Below are positions 1 through 5,420 of a stretch of DNA of 5,420 nucleotides, one piece after another. Source of the DNA: Bacillota bacterium (GTDB taxonomy: Bacteria; Bacillota; Clostridia; Lachnospirales; Lachnospiraceae); assembly GCA_022717655.1 (NCBI GenBank), contig JAIIAN010000198.1, positions 1-5,420 of the forward strand. Direction: 5' to 3'. The notes beneath the pieces were generated by a model, which worked only from the letters and a program-made list of their open reading frames with translations, was not told the origin of the DNA and ran no database searches. The position numbers were made by a program, and so were the translations under genes. Position 1 is the first letter of the stretch. The number at the start of each line of letters is the position of its first letter.

Positions 1-45
1 TATAATTATCAATGGTAATTAACTAAGGTAATTAAATGATAAAAT
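1..45 (+). promoter_or_regulatory. Promoter/operator region of the MarR-MATE operon
   Basis: Seen: a perfect TATAAT at 1-6, whose -35 element would lie outside the window, and an alternative extended -10 (TGA then TAAAAT, 37-45) with no good -35. Between them are two direct copies of GGTAATTAA (14-22 and 27-35, spaced 13 bp start to start). AATTATC (4-10) and GGTAATT (14-20) also form an imperfect inverted repeat with a 3-base centre. Known: MarR-family proteins usually bind AT-rich palindromes over or just after their own promoter. Inferred: these repeats are an autoregulatory operator, where bound repressor would block either promoter. The repeats are real, but their function is unproven and the choice of promoter is open. 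Confidence 0.45.
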
Positions 46-76
46 AACAAAAAGAGATTTAAAGAGGAGCACAGAT

Positions 77-523
77 ATGACAACAGAAAAAATTAAGAGG
101 ATGCTTGATGCCTGTTATCAGGCAAAGCGGATACGAGAACTGCTTCCACCACTTCCATCGGGTGTTGCACCGTCATATATTCATTATCTGGATACGATTC
201 AGACATTAGAGTGTCAGGAAATTCACGTAAAAGTGTCAGATATCAGTGATGCCTTGAATCTTCCAAGACCTGGAGTGACAAGAACGATAAAGGAAATGGA
301 AAAAAAGGGCTATCTTAAGAAAACTTCTTCACCGGATGATGGACGGATTACTTACATCTCTGTTACAAAAGCAGGCAGGGAGCTTTCAGAGAAATACGAT
401 GCTCAGTATTTTAGCGATTTGGCAGTTGATTTGACAGATATTTCGGAAGAAGAAGCAGATTGTATGATAGCAGTAATTGAGAAATTTTATCAGGTAATGT
501 GTGAGAGGAGAAACAAAGAATGA
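77..523 (+). CDS. MarR-family winged-helix transcriptional regulator
   Basis: A 148-residue protein, normal length for MarR regulators, which act as cytoplasmic dimers that release DNA on binding a small ligand. The winged helix-turn-helix is visible: the first helix is near residues 53-60 (VSDISDAL), the recognition helix near 64-77 (RPGVTRTIKEME), then the wing at 81-97 with the family-typical Asp-Gly-Arg at 88-90 and VTKAG after it. Helices on either side would form the dimer interface. The ATG at 77 has a strong AGAGGAG (63-69) seven bases upstream. The stop codon overlaps the start of the following MATE transporter gene (ATGA), so the two are co-transcribed and probably translationally coupled. 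By analogy with MepR-MepA of Staphylococcus aureus, it probably represses its own operon and is relieved by an export substrate. Family assignment is firm; ligand and target are inferred. Confidence 0.93.
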   Translation: MTTEKIKRMLDACYQAKRIRELLPPLPSGVAPSYIHYLDTIQTLECQEIHVKVSDISDALNLPRPGVTRTIKEMEKKGYLKKTSSPDDGRITYISVTKAGRELSEKYDAQYFSDLAVDLTDISEEEADCMIAVIEKFYQVMCERRNKE

Positions 524-1854
524 ATGATAAAGCAGACTTCACACAAGGAAGTATTTTAAAGAAATTAGTATTTTTTATGATGCCGGTGCTTGGTGCTTTG
601 ATTTTGCAGGCGGCTTATGGAGCGGTTGACTTACTGGTAGTTGGAAGATTTGGTTCGACTTCAGGACTTTCTGCCGTTTCTACCGGAAGTCAGGTTTTAA
701 ATCTGGTTACATTTGTGGTGATTCAGTTTGCAATGGGCATTACGGTTTTGATTGCACGGTATCTTGGTGAGAAAAAAACACAGCAGATTGGAGCTGTTAT
801 TGGCGGTGCAGTTGTTGTATTTACTCTGATTTCAATTGGATTATTTATTATTATGGTATGTTTTGCACGTCCGATTTCTGTTTTAATGCAGGCACCGGCA
901 GAGGCAGTTGATTTGACCTCCCAGTATGTGCGGATTTGCGGAAGCGGTATCTTTTTTATTGTGGCATATAACTTGATGTCTGCAATATTCAGAGGTCTTG
1001 GAGACAGCAAATCTCCGCTTTTATTCGTATTAGTTGCATGTATTGTAAATGTAATCGGAGATTTGTTTTTTGTTGCAGTATTACATAAAGATGCGGCAGG
1101 TGCAGCAGTTGCGACGGTTATGGCACAGGCACTCAGCGTTGTATTTGCAGTGATTCTTTTATTGAAGAAAGAGCTTCCATTTGAAATTAAAAAGAGTGAT
1201 TTCCGATTTAATTTACAGTGTAAGAAGTTCCTTAAAATCGGACTTCCGCTTGCACTTCAGGAGTGTCTGACTCAGCTCTCTTTTTTGGCGCTGTGTGCAT
1301 TTATCAACCGGCTTGGGCTTGAGGCTTCCTCAGGCTATGGTGTTGCCTGCAAAATTGTAAACTTTGCCATGCTGGTACCAAGTGCCTTGATGCAGTCGAT
1401 GGCTTCTTTTGTTTCGCAAAATGTGGGAGCAGGAAAAACAAAAAGAGCAAAGAAATCTATGTTTACGGGAATCGGAGTTGGACTGACAGTTGGATTCTTT
1501 GTATTTCTGCTTGTTCTGTTTAAAGGTGATATGCTGGCCGGATTTTTCTCAACGGATGCAGGTGTAGTTCAGAAGGGCTATGATTATTTAAAAGGCTTTG
1601 CACTTGAGGCGATTGTAACAGCAGTACTGTTCAGTATGGTGGGTTACTTTAATGGAAATAATAAAACCCTTTGGGTTATGGCACAGGGACTGATTCAGAC
1701 ACTTTTAGTACGTTTGCCACTGGCCTATTTTATGAGTATTCAGCCAAATGCAAGTCTGACAAAGATTGGTCTGGCAGCACCGGTATCGACAATTGTGGGA
1801 ATTATTTTGAATGTCGGATTTTTTATTTATCTGGAACGGGTAAAGAAGCAGTAA
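520..1854 (+). CDS. MATE-family multidrug/metabolite efflux transporter
   Basis: A 444-residue, strongly hydrophobic inner-membrane protein of usual MATE length, made of two six-helix halves (about residues 14-215 and 235-440) joined by a basic cytoplasmic linker (KKELPFEIKKSDF region). Hallmarks visible are the first-helix stretch ending AVDLLVVGRFGS, the loop FRGLGDSKSPL at 157-167 and the second-half signature QNVGAG at 300-305, followed by basic residues (KTKRAKK). Such proteins export cationic drugs, dyes or metabolites in exchange for Na+ or H+. The start ATG at 520 overlaps the stop of the MarR gene and has AGAGGAG (504-510) nine bases upstream. No frameshift or missing half is seen. 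Adjacency to the MarR gene suggests MepA-like drug-responsive expression. The substrate cannot be told from sequence. A vitamin, polysaccharide-precursor or toxin exporter of the same fold is possible but less likely in this context. Confidence 0.94.
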   Translation: MNDKADFTQGSILKKLVFFMMPVLGALILQAAYGAVDLLVVGRFGSTSGLSAVSTGSQVLNLVTFVVIQFAMGITVLIARYLGEKKTQQIGAVIGGAVVVFTLISIGLFIIMVCFARPISVLMQAPAEAVDLTSQYVRICGSGIFFIVAYNLMSAIFRGLGDSKSPLLFVLVACIVNVIGDLFFVAVLHKDAAGAAVATVMAQALSVVFAVILLLKKELPFEIKKSDFRFNLQCKKFLKIGLPLALQECLTQLSFLALCAFINRLGLEASSGYGVACKIVNFAMLVPSALMQSMASFVSQNVGAGKTKRAKKSMFTGIGVGLTVGFFVFLLVLFKGDMLAGFFSTDAGVVQKGYDYLKGFALEAIVTAVLFSMVGYFNGNNKTLWVMAQGLIQTLLVRLPLAYFMSIQPNASLTKIGLAAPVSTIVGIILNVGFFIYLERVKKQ

Positions 1855-1873
1855 AAAGATAGAAGAGGATAGG

Positions 1874-1919
1874 AAAAAAGGATGCGAGTTATGAATAGCT
1901 TACATCCTTTTTTGTTTTG
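1874..1919 (+). terminator. Rho-independent terminator of the MarR-MATE operon
   Basis: Twenty bases after the MATE stop, AAAAAAGGATG (1874-1884) pairs perfectly with CATCCTTTTTT (1903-1913). Inside it, one mismatch and a G-U pair lead to a second stem (1887-1891 with 1896-1900) closed by a TGAA loop, giving a nearly continuous 17-18 pair hairpin. The T-rich tail (TTTTTTGTTTT) follows directly. The A-run on the 5' side could make it weakly active on the other strand, but no - strand gene ends here. Confidence 0.9.
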
Positions 1920-1941
1920 GTAAGTTAAAAATGATAAAGAA

Positions 1942-1993
1942 ATACATTTAAATTGAGAAAATAATGGTCTTTCTTAATTGACGATACATTTAA
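1942..1993 (+). repeat. Direct repeat ATACATTTAA flanking the kinase promoter
   Basis: ATACATTTAA occurs at 1942-1951 and again at 1984-1993. The copies start 42 bp apart, close to four helical turns. The second copy sits in the spacer between the -35 and -10 boxes of the kinase promoter. That placement would suit a regulator binding one face of the DNA, possibly the kinase's own pathway. In such AT-rich DNA a 10-bp coincidence is also possible. Confidence 0.35.
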
Positions 1994-2007
1994 GGGGAGG
2001 GTATAAT
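1978..2007 (+). promoter_or_regulatory. Sigma-70-type (SigA) promoter for the hybrid kinase gene
   Basis: TTGACG at 1978-1983 (5 of 6 matches to the -35 consensus) and a perfect TATAAT at 2002-2007 are separated by 18 bp. Transcription would start near 2014, leaving a leader of about 33 bases with a strong ribosome site. It lies downstream of the MATE terminator, so the kinase is an independent transcription unit. A purine stretch (GGGGAGGG) fills the end of the spacer. Confidence 0.8.
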
Positions 2008-2034
2008 AAAATAAAAGCTTTAAAAACATTTCTT

Positions 2035-2040
2035 GGGGAG
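2035..2040 (+). promoter_or_regulatory. Ribosome binding site that fixes the kinase start
   Basis: GGGGAG lies six bases before the ATG at 2047. The codon at 2047 opens a typical signal peptide. In-frame upstream codons from TTG 1978 lie inside the promoter and would be transcribed poorly or not at all, so this site decides the start. Confidence 0.85.
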
Positions 2041-2046
2041 AAATAT

Positions 2047-4968
2047 ATGAAAAAGATTAAAGTGAGCTTACAGATGGTTAGCTGTTTTTTTCTATGTCTT
2101 TTTTTGGTTATAGGTCTTTTACCGGTTTCTGTAATGGCAGTGGATTGCGAATCCGAAGATACAGTCAAAGAGGAAACAGAATCTAAAGTTGTCCGAGTAG
2201 GATGGTATGAAGATTCTTATCATATTACTGGAGCAAATGGTGAAAGAAGTGGATATGGGTATGAGTATGAGCAGACCATAGCAGCCTATACCGGTTGGAA
2301 ATATGAATATGTAAAGGGCGACTGGGCAGAATTGCTTGAGATGCTCCAAAATGGTGAAATTGACATGATGGGTGCACTTTCTTATACGAATGAGCGTGCA
2401 GAAACGATGCTGTTTTCAGAACTGCCTATGGGTGAGGAAAAATATTATCTGTATGCAGACCTCACAAATACTGATATTTCTGCATCTAATCTATCAACTT
2501 TAAATAATAAACGAATTCTTGCAATGGAAGAAAGTGTACAGGCAACACAGTTTTATGAATGGGAAAAAAAACATAATGTAAAAACACAACACATTAATGT
2601 AGATAGTGTTGAACAAGCCAAAGAGATGGTAAAAAACCATAAAATGGATGGCATCATCTCTACGGAAACACCAATCTGGGTAGAGATAGGTATGTCTGCA
2701 ATTGTTACGACAGGTGGTTCAGATATCTATTATGGAATTAGTAAAGAGCGCTCAGACTTAAAAGAAGAGCTTGATAATGCGATGCGTTCTATGGAATATG
2801 ATAAACCGTTTTATTCGGACGAACTTCATAAGCGGTATCTTTCCGCAGTGGCAAGCCCCGTTCTTTCAAATGAAGAGAAAGAATGGGTAAGACAACATGG
2901 TAAAATCCGAGTGGGCTATTTAAATCACGATTCTGGTGTCAGCAATGTAGATGCCGAAAGTGATATGCCAATGGGTGTGCTCAATGATTATATTAATTTT
3001 GCGTCAAACTGCCTGGGAAACCAGACATTAGATTTTGAATTGGTGGGATTTGAATCTCAAGAAGAACAGTTGCAAGCGCTACAAGATAATAAAATTGACA
3101 TGATTTTTCATTTCGGCCAGAATCCTTATACTGCAGAACAAAATGAGTTATCATTATCGAATACTGTTTTAGCATTTAATATGGCAGCAGTCACAACGGA
3201 AGATTATTTTGATGAAAATGCAGAAAATCGTGTTGCAATTGAAAAAGGAAATCTTTTATATCAGTGGTATGTATCCTATAATTATCCGAAGTGGAATATT
3301 GTGGAGTGTGATTCGATAGAAGAAGTTGAGAAAGTAGTAAGAGGTGGTAAGGCAGATTGTTTTATTGCTGAATCTGGTCAGTTGACAAATTATATTCAAG
3401 ACCACAAACTACATAGTGTTTTTTTGACTTTTCCAGGAAATACTTCTTTTGCTGTTAAACGAGAAAATACCCTGCTTTTATCAATTTTGAATAAAACATT
3501 AAAGACGATGTCTTCTTCTATGCTTACGGGTGCTTTGGCTATGTATGAAAATGCTTTAAGAAAAGTTACAGTGATAGATTTTATCAAAGATAATTTGCTG
3601 ATTGTTACAACAATGTTTCTTTGTGTGTTTGCCTTTATTTTAGTAGTAATTCTTGGATTTTTAAGAAAAGCCAGAATGGCAGAAGGAAAGGCCAGACAGG
3701 CGGCCAATCAGTCACTGGAATTAAATAAGAGATTAAAGGAGAGTCATCAGGAATTAGAGACAGCGTTATTACGTGCGGAAAGTGCAAATTCTGCAAAGAC
3801 AACATTTTTAAATAATATGTCACATGATATTCGTACACCGATGAATGCGATTATTGGATTTACAGCTCTTGCAGCTTCCCATATAGATAATAAGGAGAAA
3901 GTAAAAGAATATTTATCTAAAATTTCAACATCAGGTGAACATTTATTGTCATTAATTAATGATATTCTGGATATGAGCAGAATAGAGAGTGGAAAAGTAA
4001 AAATCAATGAAAATCCATTATATCTTCCAGACTTACTTCATGATATACAAACGATTGTGCAACCCAATATTGCGTCGAAACAGTTGGAGTTTCTAATTGA
4101 TATGAAAGACGTAAGAGATGATGGAATTATTGCAGATAAGTTGAGATTAACACAGGTATTGTTGAATATTTTGAGTAACGCAATCAAATTCAATAAAACA
4201 GGTGGAACTGTGAGTCTTGTAGTGAAACAATTGAAATCGGCACCGGAAGGATATGGAAGTTATCAGTTTATTATCCGTGATACCGGAATTGGGATGAAAT
4301 CGGAATTTCAGGAACATATTTTTGAGTCTTTTACAAGAGAAGAGACATCTACAGTAAGCGGAATACAGGGAACGGGACTTGGCATGGCAATCACAAAGAA
4401 CATTGTGGACATGATGGGAGGCACAATTTCAGTAAAAAGTGAAGAAGGACAGGGCAGCGAATTTGTGGTAAATCTAACATTTAAGCTGTTTTGTGGAAAA
4501 TCATTGCTTTCGTCACAAGCGAGAGATTTGATATTAGACTCAATTCCGAAAGAGAGTACTTTAGAGAAAAAAAGATATGAATTAAATGGAAAACGAATTC
4601 TTCTGGTAGAGGATAATGTATTAAATATGGAAATTGCACAGACAGTTCTGCAAGAGGCAGGATTTGTAATCGATACAGCAAATGATGGTGTTGAAGCAGT
4701 TGAAAAGATGAAACAGGCAGTTCCAGGACAATATGATTTAATTCTGATGGATATTCAAATGCCAATTCTGAATGGATATGAAGCAGCAAAACAAATTCGT
4801 GCATTAAAAAATCCAGAAATTGCATCTGTACCAATTGTTGCAATGACAGCGAATGCATTTGAAGAAGACAGAGAAAAATCTTATGCAGCTGGTATGAATG
4901 GACATCTGGCAAAACCTGTCAGCGTAGAAAAATTATTGGATATGATTTATAAAGTTATAAAACGATAA
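2047..4968 (+). CDS. Hybrid sensor histidine kinase with two extracellular solute-binding domains
   Basis: A 973-residue membrane sensor. In order: signal peptide (about 1-31, MKKIK then a hydrophobic core, likely cleavage after VMA); first bacterial solute-binding family 3 domain (about 48-260), with the Y-T-N-E-R motif that carries the usual amino-acid-binding Arg (R117); second such domain (about 286-497), with Gln365 in that place; one transmembrane helix (about 517-539); a coiled coil (541-585); HisKA with phospho-acceptor His593 in MSHDIRTP; HATPase_c with N-box Asn711, DTGIGM at 745-750 and GTGLGM at 775-780; and a receiver with Glu855/Asp856, phospho-acceptor Asp902, Thr934 and Lys956. 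All catalytic residues are present. The layout resembles the BvgS/EvgS sensors, but there is no C-terminal HPt domain and no PAS domain. It probably senses an amino acid or similar small molecule outside the cell and passes phosphate through its own receiver to an HPt protein encoded elsewhere. The protein has its own promoter, and the start is set by the GGGGAG site. Domain calls are firm; ligand and output are unknown. Confidence 0.95.
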   Translation: MKKIKVSLQMVSCFFLCLFLVIGLLPVSVMAVDCESEDTVKEETESKVVRVGWYEDSYHITGANGERSGYGYEYEQTIAAYTGWKYEYVKGDWAELLEMLQNGEIDMMGALSYTNERAETMLFSELPMGEEKYYLYADLTNTDISASNLSTLNNKRILAMEESVQATQFYEWEKKHNVKTQHINVDSVEQAKEMVKNHKMDGIISTETPIWVEIGMSAIVTTGGSDIYYGISKERSDLKEELDNAMRSMEYDKPFYSDELHKRYLSAVASPVLSNEEKEWVRQHGKIRVGYLNHDSGVSNVDAESDMPMGVLNDYINFASNCLGNQTLDFELVGFESQEEQLQALQDNKIDMIFHFGQNPYTAEQNELSLSNTVLAFNMAAVTTEDYFDENAENRVAIEKGNLLYQWYVSYNYPKWNIVECDSIEEVEKVVRGGKADCFIAESGQLTNYIQDHKLHSVFLTFPGNTSFAVKRENTLLLSILNKTLKTMSSSMLTGALAMYENALRKVTVIDFIKDNLLIVTTMFLCVFAFILVVILGFLRKARMAEGKARQAANQSLELNKRLKESHQELETALLRAESANSAKTTFLNNMSHDIRTPMNAIIGFTALAASHIDNKEKVKEYLSKISTSGEHLLSLINDILDMSRIESGKVKINENPLYLPDLLHDIQTIVQPNIASKQLEFLIDMKDVRDDGIIADKLRLTQVLLNILSNAIKFNKTGGTVSLVVKQLKSAPEGYGSYQFIIRDTGIGMKSEFQEHIFESFTREETSTVSGIQGTGLGMAITKNIVDMMGGTISVKSEEGQGSEFVVNLTFKLFCGKSLLSSQARDLILDSIPKESTLEKKRYELNGKRILLVEDNVLNMEIAQTVLQEAGFVIDTANDGVEAVEKMKQAVPGQYDLILMDIQMPILNGYEAAKQIRALKNPEIASVPIVAMTANAFEEDREKSYAAGMNGHLAKPVSVEKLLDMIYKVIKR

Positions 4969-4982
4969 AGTGCAGGAACATA

Positions 4983-5002
4983 ACTGGTAATTACTGGTAA
5001 TT
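4983..5002 (+). repeat. Tandem direct repeat ACTGGTAATT x2
   Basis: ACTGGTAATT occurs twice back to back (4983-4992 and 4993-5002) with an exact 10-bp period, 14 bases after the kinase stop codon. The junction makes a perfect 8-bp palindrome GTAATTAC (4987-4994). The GGTAATT core is the same as the paired repeats before the MarR gene. It is not a terminator, as it has no GC-rich stem and no T-run. It could be a protein-binding site acting on the recombinase fragment downstream. Confidence 0.6.
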
Positions 5003-5014
5003 CGCTCAAACCTC

Positions 5015-5043
5015 TTGTATAACATCAAAAAACATCGTATACC
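5015..5043 (+). promoter_or_regulatory. Weak candidate promoter of the recombinase fragment
   Basis: TTGTAT (5015-5020; 3 of 6 matches) and TATACC (5038-5043; 4 of 6) are separated by exactly 17 bp, predicting a transcript start near 5050. The spacing is ideal but both boxes are poor. Such a start would put the ATG at 5050 at the very 5' end of the RNA and supports the ATG at 5113 as the real start. Confidence 0.3.
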
Positions 5044-5049
5044 TATACC
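5021..5049 (+). repeat. Short direct repeats before the recombinase fragment
   Basis: AACATC occurs at 5021-5026 and 5031-5036, again with a 10-bp period. TATACC occurs twice in tandem at 5038-5049. GTATACC (5037-5043) recurs at 5315-5321, near the 3' end of the recombinase fragment, where it is part of the palindrome GGTATACC. Repeats of this sort near an integrase gene can be arm-type recombinase sites, but that is only a possibility here. Confidence 0.4.
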
Positions 5050-5112
5050 ATGTCAAAACTGGAATTCAGTACGACAATAGATACAAAAGACATTATACGA
5101 GGGAACGACACG

Positions 5113-5337
5113 ATGAGAACAATGAATCTGACAACATTAAACGACTACGCATGGGAACTAAAAGAACAGGAAAAAGCACCGGGAACGATTGAGAAATATC
5201 TGCGAGATATCCGCCACTTCTATGAATGGCTTGGAGCAGACAAGAGCGTAAACAAAACCCGGGTAATGAGATATAAAGAACATTTAAAAGAAGCGTTTGA
5301 TGACAATGTCAATGGTATACCCAGGGCAAACGCATAA
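5113..5337 (+). pseudogene. Truncated tyrosine recombinase (phage-type integrase), N-terminal domain only
   Basis: A 74-codon reading frame whose first 60 or so residues look like the SAM-like core-binding domain of tyrosine recombinases: TLNDYAWELKEQEKAPGTI (8-26), then EKYLRDIRHFYEWLG (27-41) and the helix TRVMRYKEHLKE (49-60). Full-length relatives have roughly 280-400 residues. Here the frame stops soon after this domain, so the catalytic domain with its Arg-His-Arg-Tyr set is missing. The last residues (AFDDNVNGIPRANA) do not look like the usual continuation, and I could not see the rest in other frames, so a deletion is more likely than one frameshift. I chose the ATG at 5113 because GAGGG (5099-5103) lies nine bases upstream; the in-frame ATG at 5050 has no ribosome site. 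It is probably a remnant of an integrated element. A functional small DNA-binding protein is less likely. Confidence 0.7.
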
Positions 5338-5379
5338 AAATCCACCTAAAGGGTAGCAACTTCTTTAGATGGATTTTTT
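5336..5379 (+). terminator. Rho-independent terminator, probably bidirectional
   Basis: AAAAATCCA (5336-5344) pairs with TGGATTTTT (5370-5378). After one C-A mismatch the stem continues with CTAAAG (5346-5351) against CTTTAG (5363-5368), plus two possible G-U pairs and a loop near 5354-5360. T-runs follow on the + strand (5374-5379) and on the - strand (the A-run 5336-5340). It begins inside the recombinase fragment's stop codon and ends where a - strand reading frame stops, which fits a shared terminator between convergent genes. It may also end transcripts of the kinase gene, which has no terminator of its own. Confidence 0.85.
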
Positions 5380-5420
5380 ACAATTCAATTCTTTCGAAAA
5401 TTAAATCTTCTATATATTCT
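5378..5420 (-). CDS. C-terminal end of an unidentified convergent gene (partial)
   Basis: Read on the - strand, the window's last bases give an open frame of 13 residues, EYIEDLIFERIEL, ending in TAA at 5380-5378. The other two - strand frames have stops within this stretch. The acidic, helix-like composition looks like a protein tail, and the terminator hairpin follows the stop directly. The gene runs beyond the window edge and cannot be identified from so few residues. A chance open frame of this length is quite possible. Confidence 0.35.
   Translation of the reverse strand, partial: EYIEDLIFERIEL

Noticed and set aside
1..76. Riboswitch or attenuator in the MarR leader
   Set aside because: The leader is short and AT-rich, with no stable stem or terminator. 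The repeats are better explained as a protein-binding site.
723..1010. 95-codon - strand open frame inside the MATE gene
   Set aside because: It is antisense to conserved MATE membrane helices, has no ribosome site or domain resemblance, and reflects the codon pattern of the real gene.
1671..1862. 63-codon + strand open frame overlapping the end of the MATE gene
   Set aside because: It is an out-of-frame shadow with no ribosome site and no recognisable protein features.
1978..2046. In-frame N-terminal extension of the kinase from a TTG codon
   Set aside because: It overlaps the -35 and -10 boxes, has no ribosome site, and would bury the signal peptide behind 23 residues.
4481..4912. 143-codon - strand open frame opposite the kinase receiver domain
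   Set aside because: It is rich in Leu, His, Ser and Gln, as expected from reading a real gene backwards. The + strand clearly encodes a receiver with all key residues.
4983..5002. Tandem repeat as a terminator or the start of a CRISPR array
   Set aside because: There is no GC-rich stem or T-run, and two contiguous 10-bp units with no spacers do not make a CRISPR array.
5050..5112. ATG at 5050 as the start of the recombinase fragment
   Set aside because: No Shine-Dalgarno precedes it and the extra 21 residues do not look like part of the domain. The ATG at 5113 has GAGGG at good spacing.

Overview
The window looks like chromosomal DNA of a low-GC Firmicute, most likely a gut clostridium of the Lachnospiraceae type. 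The grounds are AT-rich sequence, strong AGGAG-type ribosome binding sites, TTGACx/TATAAT promoters, a MarR-MATE gene pair, and a large hybrid sensor kinase whose H-box style (NNMSHDIRTPMNAIIGF) is common in that group. The organism call is an inference from style and not a database match.

Region 1 (1-1913) is a two-gene operon on the + strand. A MarR-family repressor (77-523) overlaps a 12-helix MATE efflux transporter (520-1854) by 4 bases (ATGA). A long rho-independent hairpin (1874-1913) ends the unit. The leader (1-45) holds a TATAAT box at the window edge and paired GGTAATTAA repeats that could be the repressor's operator. The layout matches the staphylococcal MepR-MepA arrangement: a drug- or metabolite-sensing repressor controlling its own exporter.

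Region 2 (1914-4968) is a separate transcription unit with a clear promoter (TTGACG, 18 bp, TATAAT; 1978-2007). It encodes a 973-residue membrane hybrid histidine kinase with a signal peptide, two tandem extracellular solute-binding (venus flytrap) domains, one transmembrane helix, a coiled coil, HisKA, HATPase_c and a C-terminal receiver. A longer reading starting at TTG 1978 is wrong because that codon is the promoter's -35 box. No HPt protein or DNA-binding response regulator lies in the window, so the output partner is encoded elsewhere.

Region 3 (4969-5420) looks like a mobile-element scar. An 80-base spacer full of short direct repeats precedes a 74-codon fragment holding only the N-terminal core-binding domain of a tyrosine recombinase. 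A bidirectional-looking terminator (5336-5378) follows. The last 43 bases read on the - strand as the C-terminal end of a convergent gene.

Nothing here is clearly a new biological system. The points most worth a second look are the paired GGTAATT repeats shared by two distant intergenic regions, the loss of the canonical ligand-binding arginine in the kinase's second sensor domain, and the truncated recombinase with its repeat-rich upstream region.
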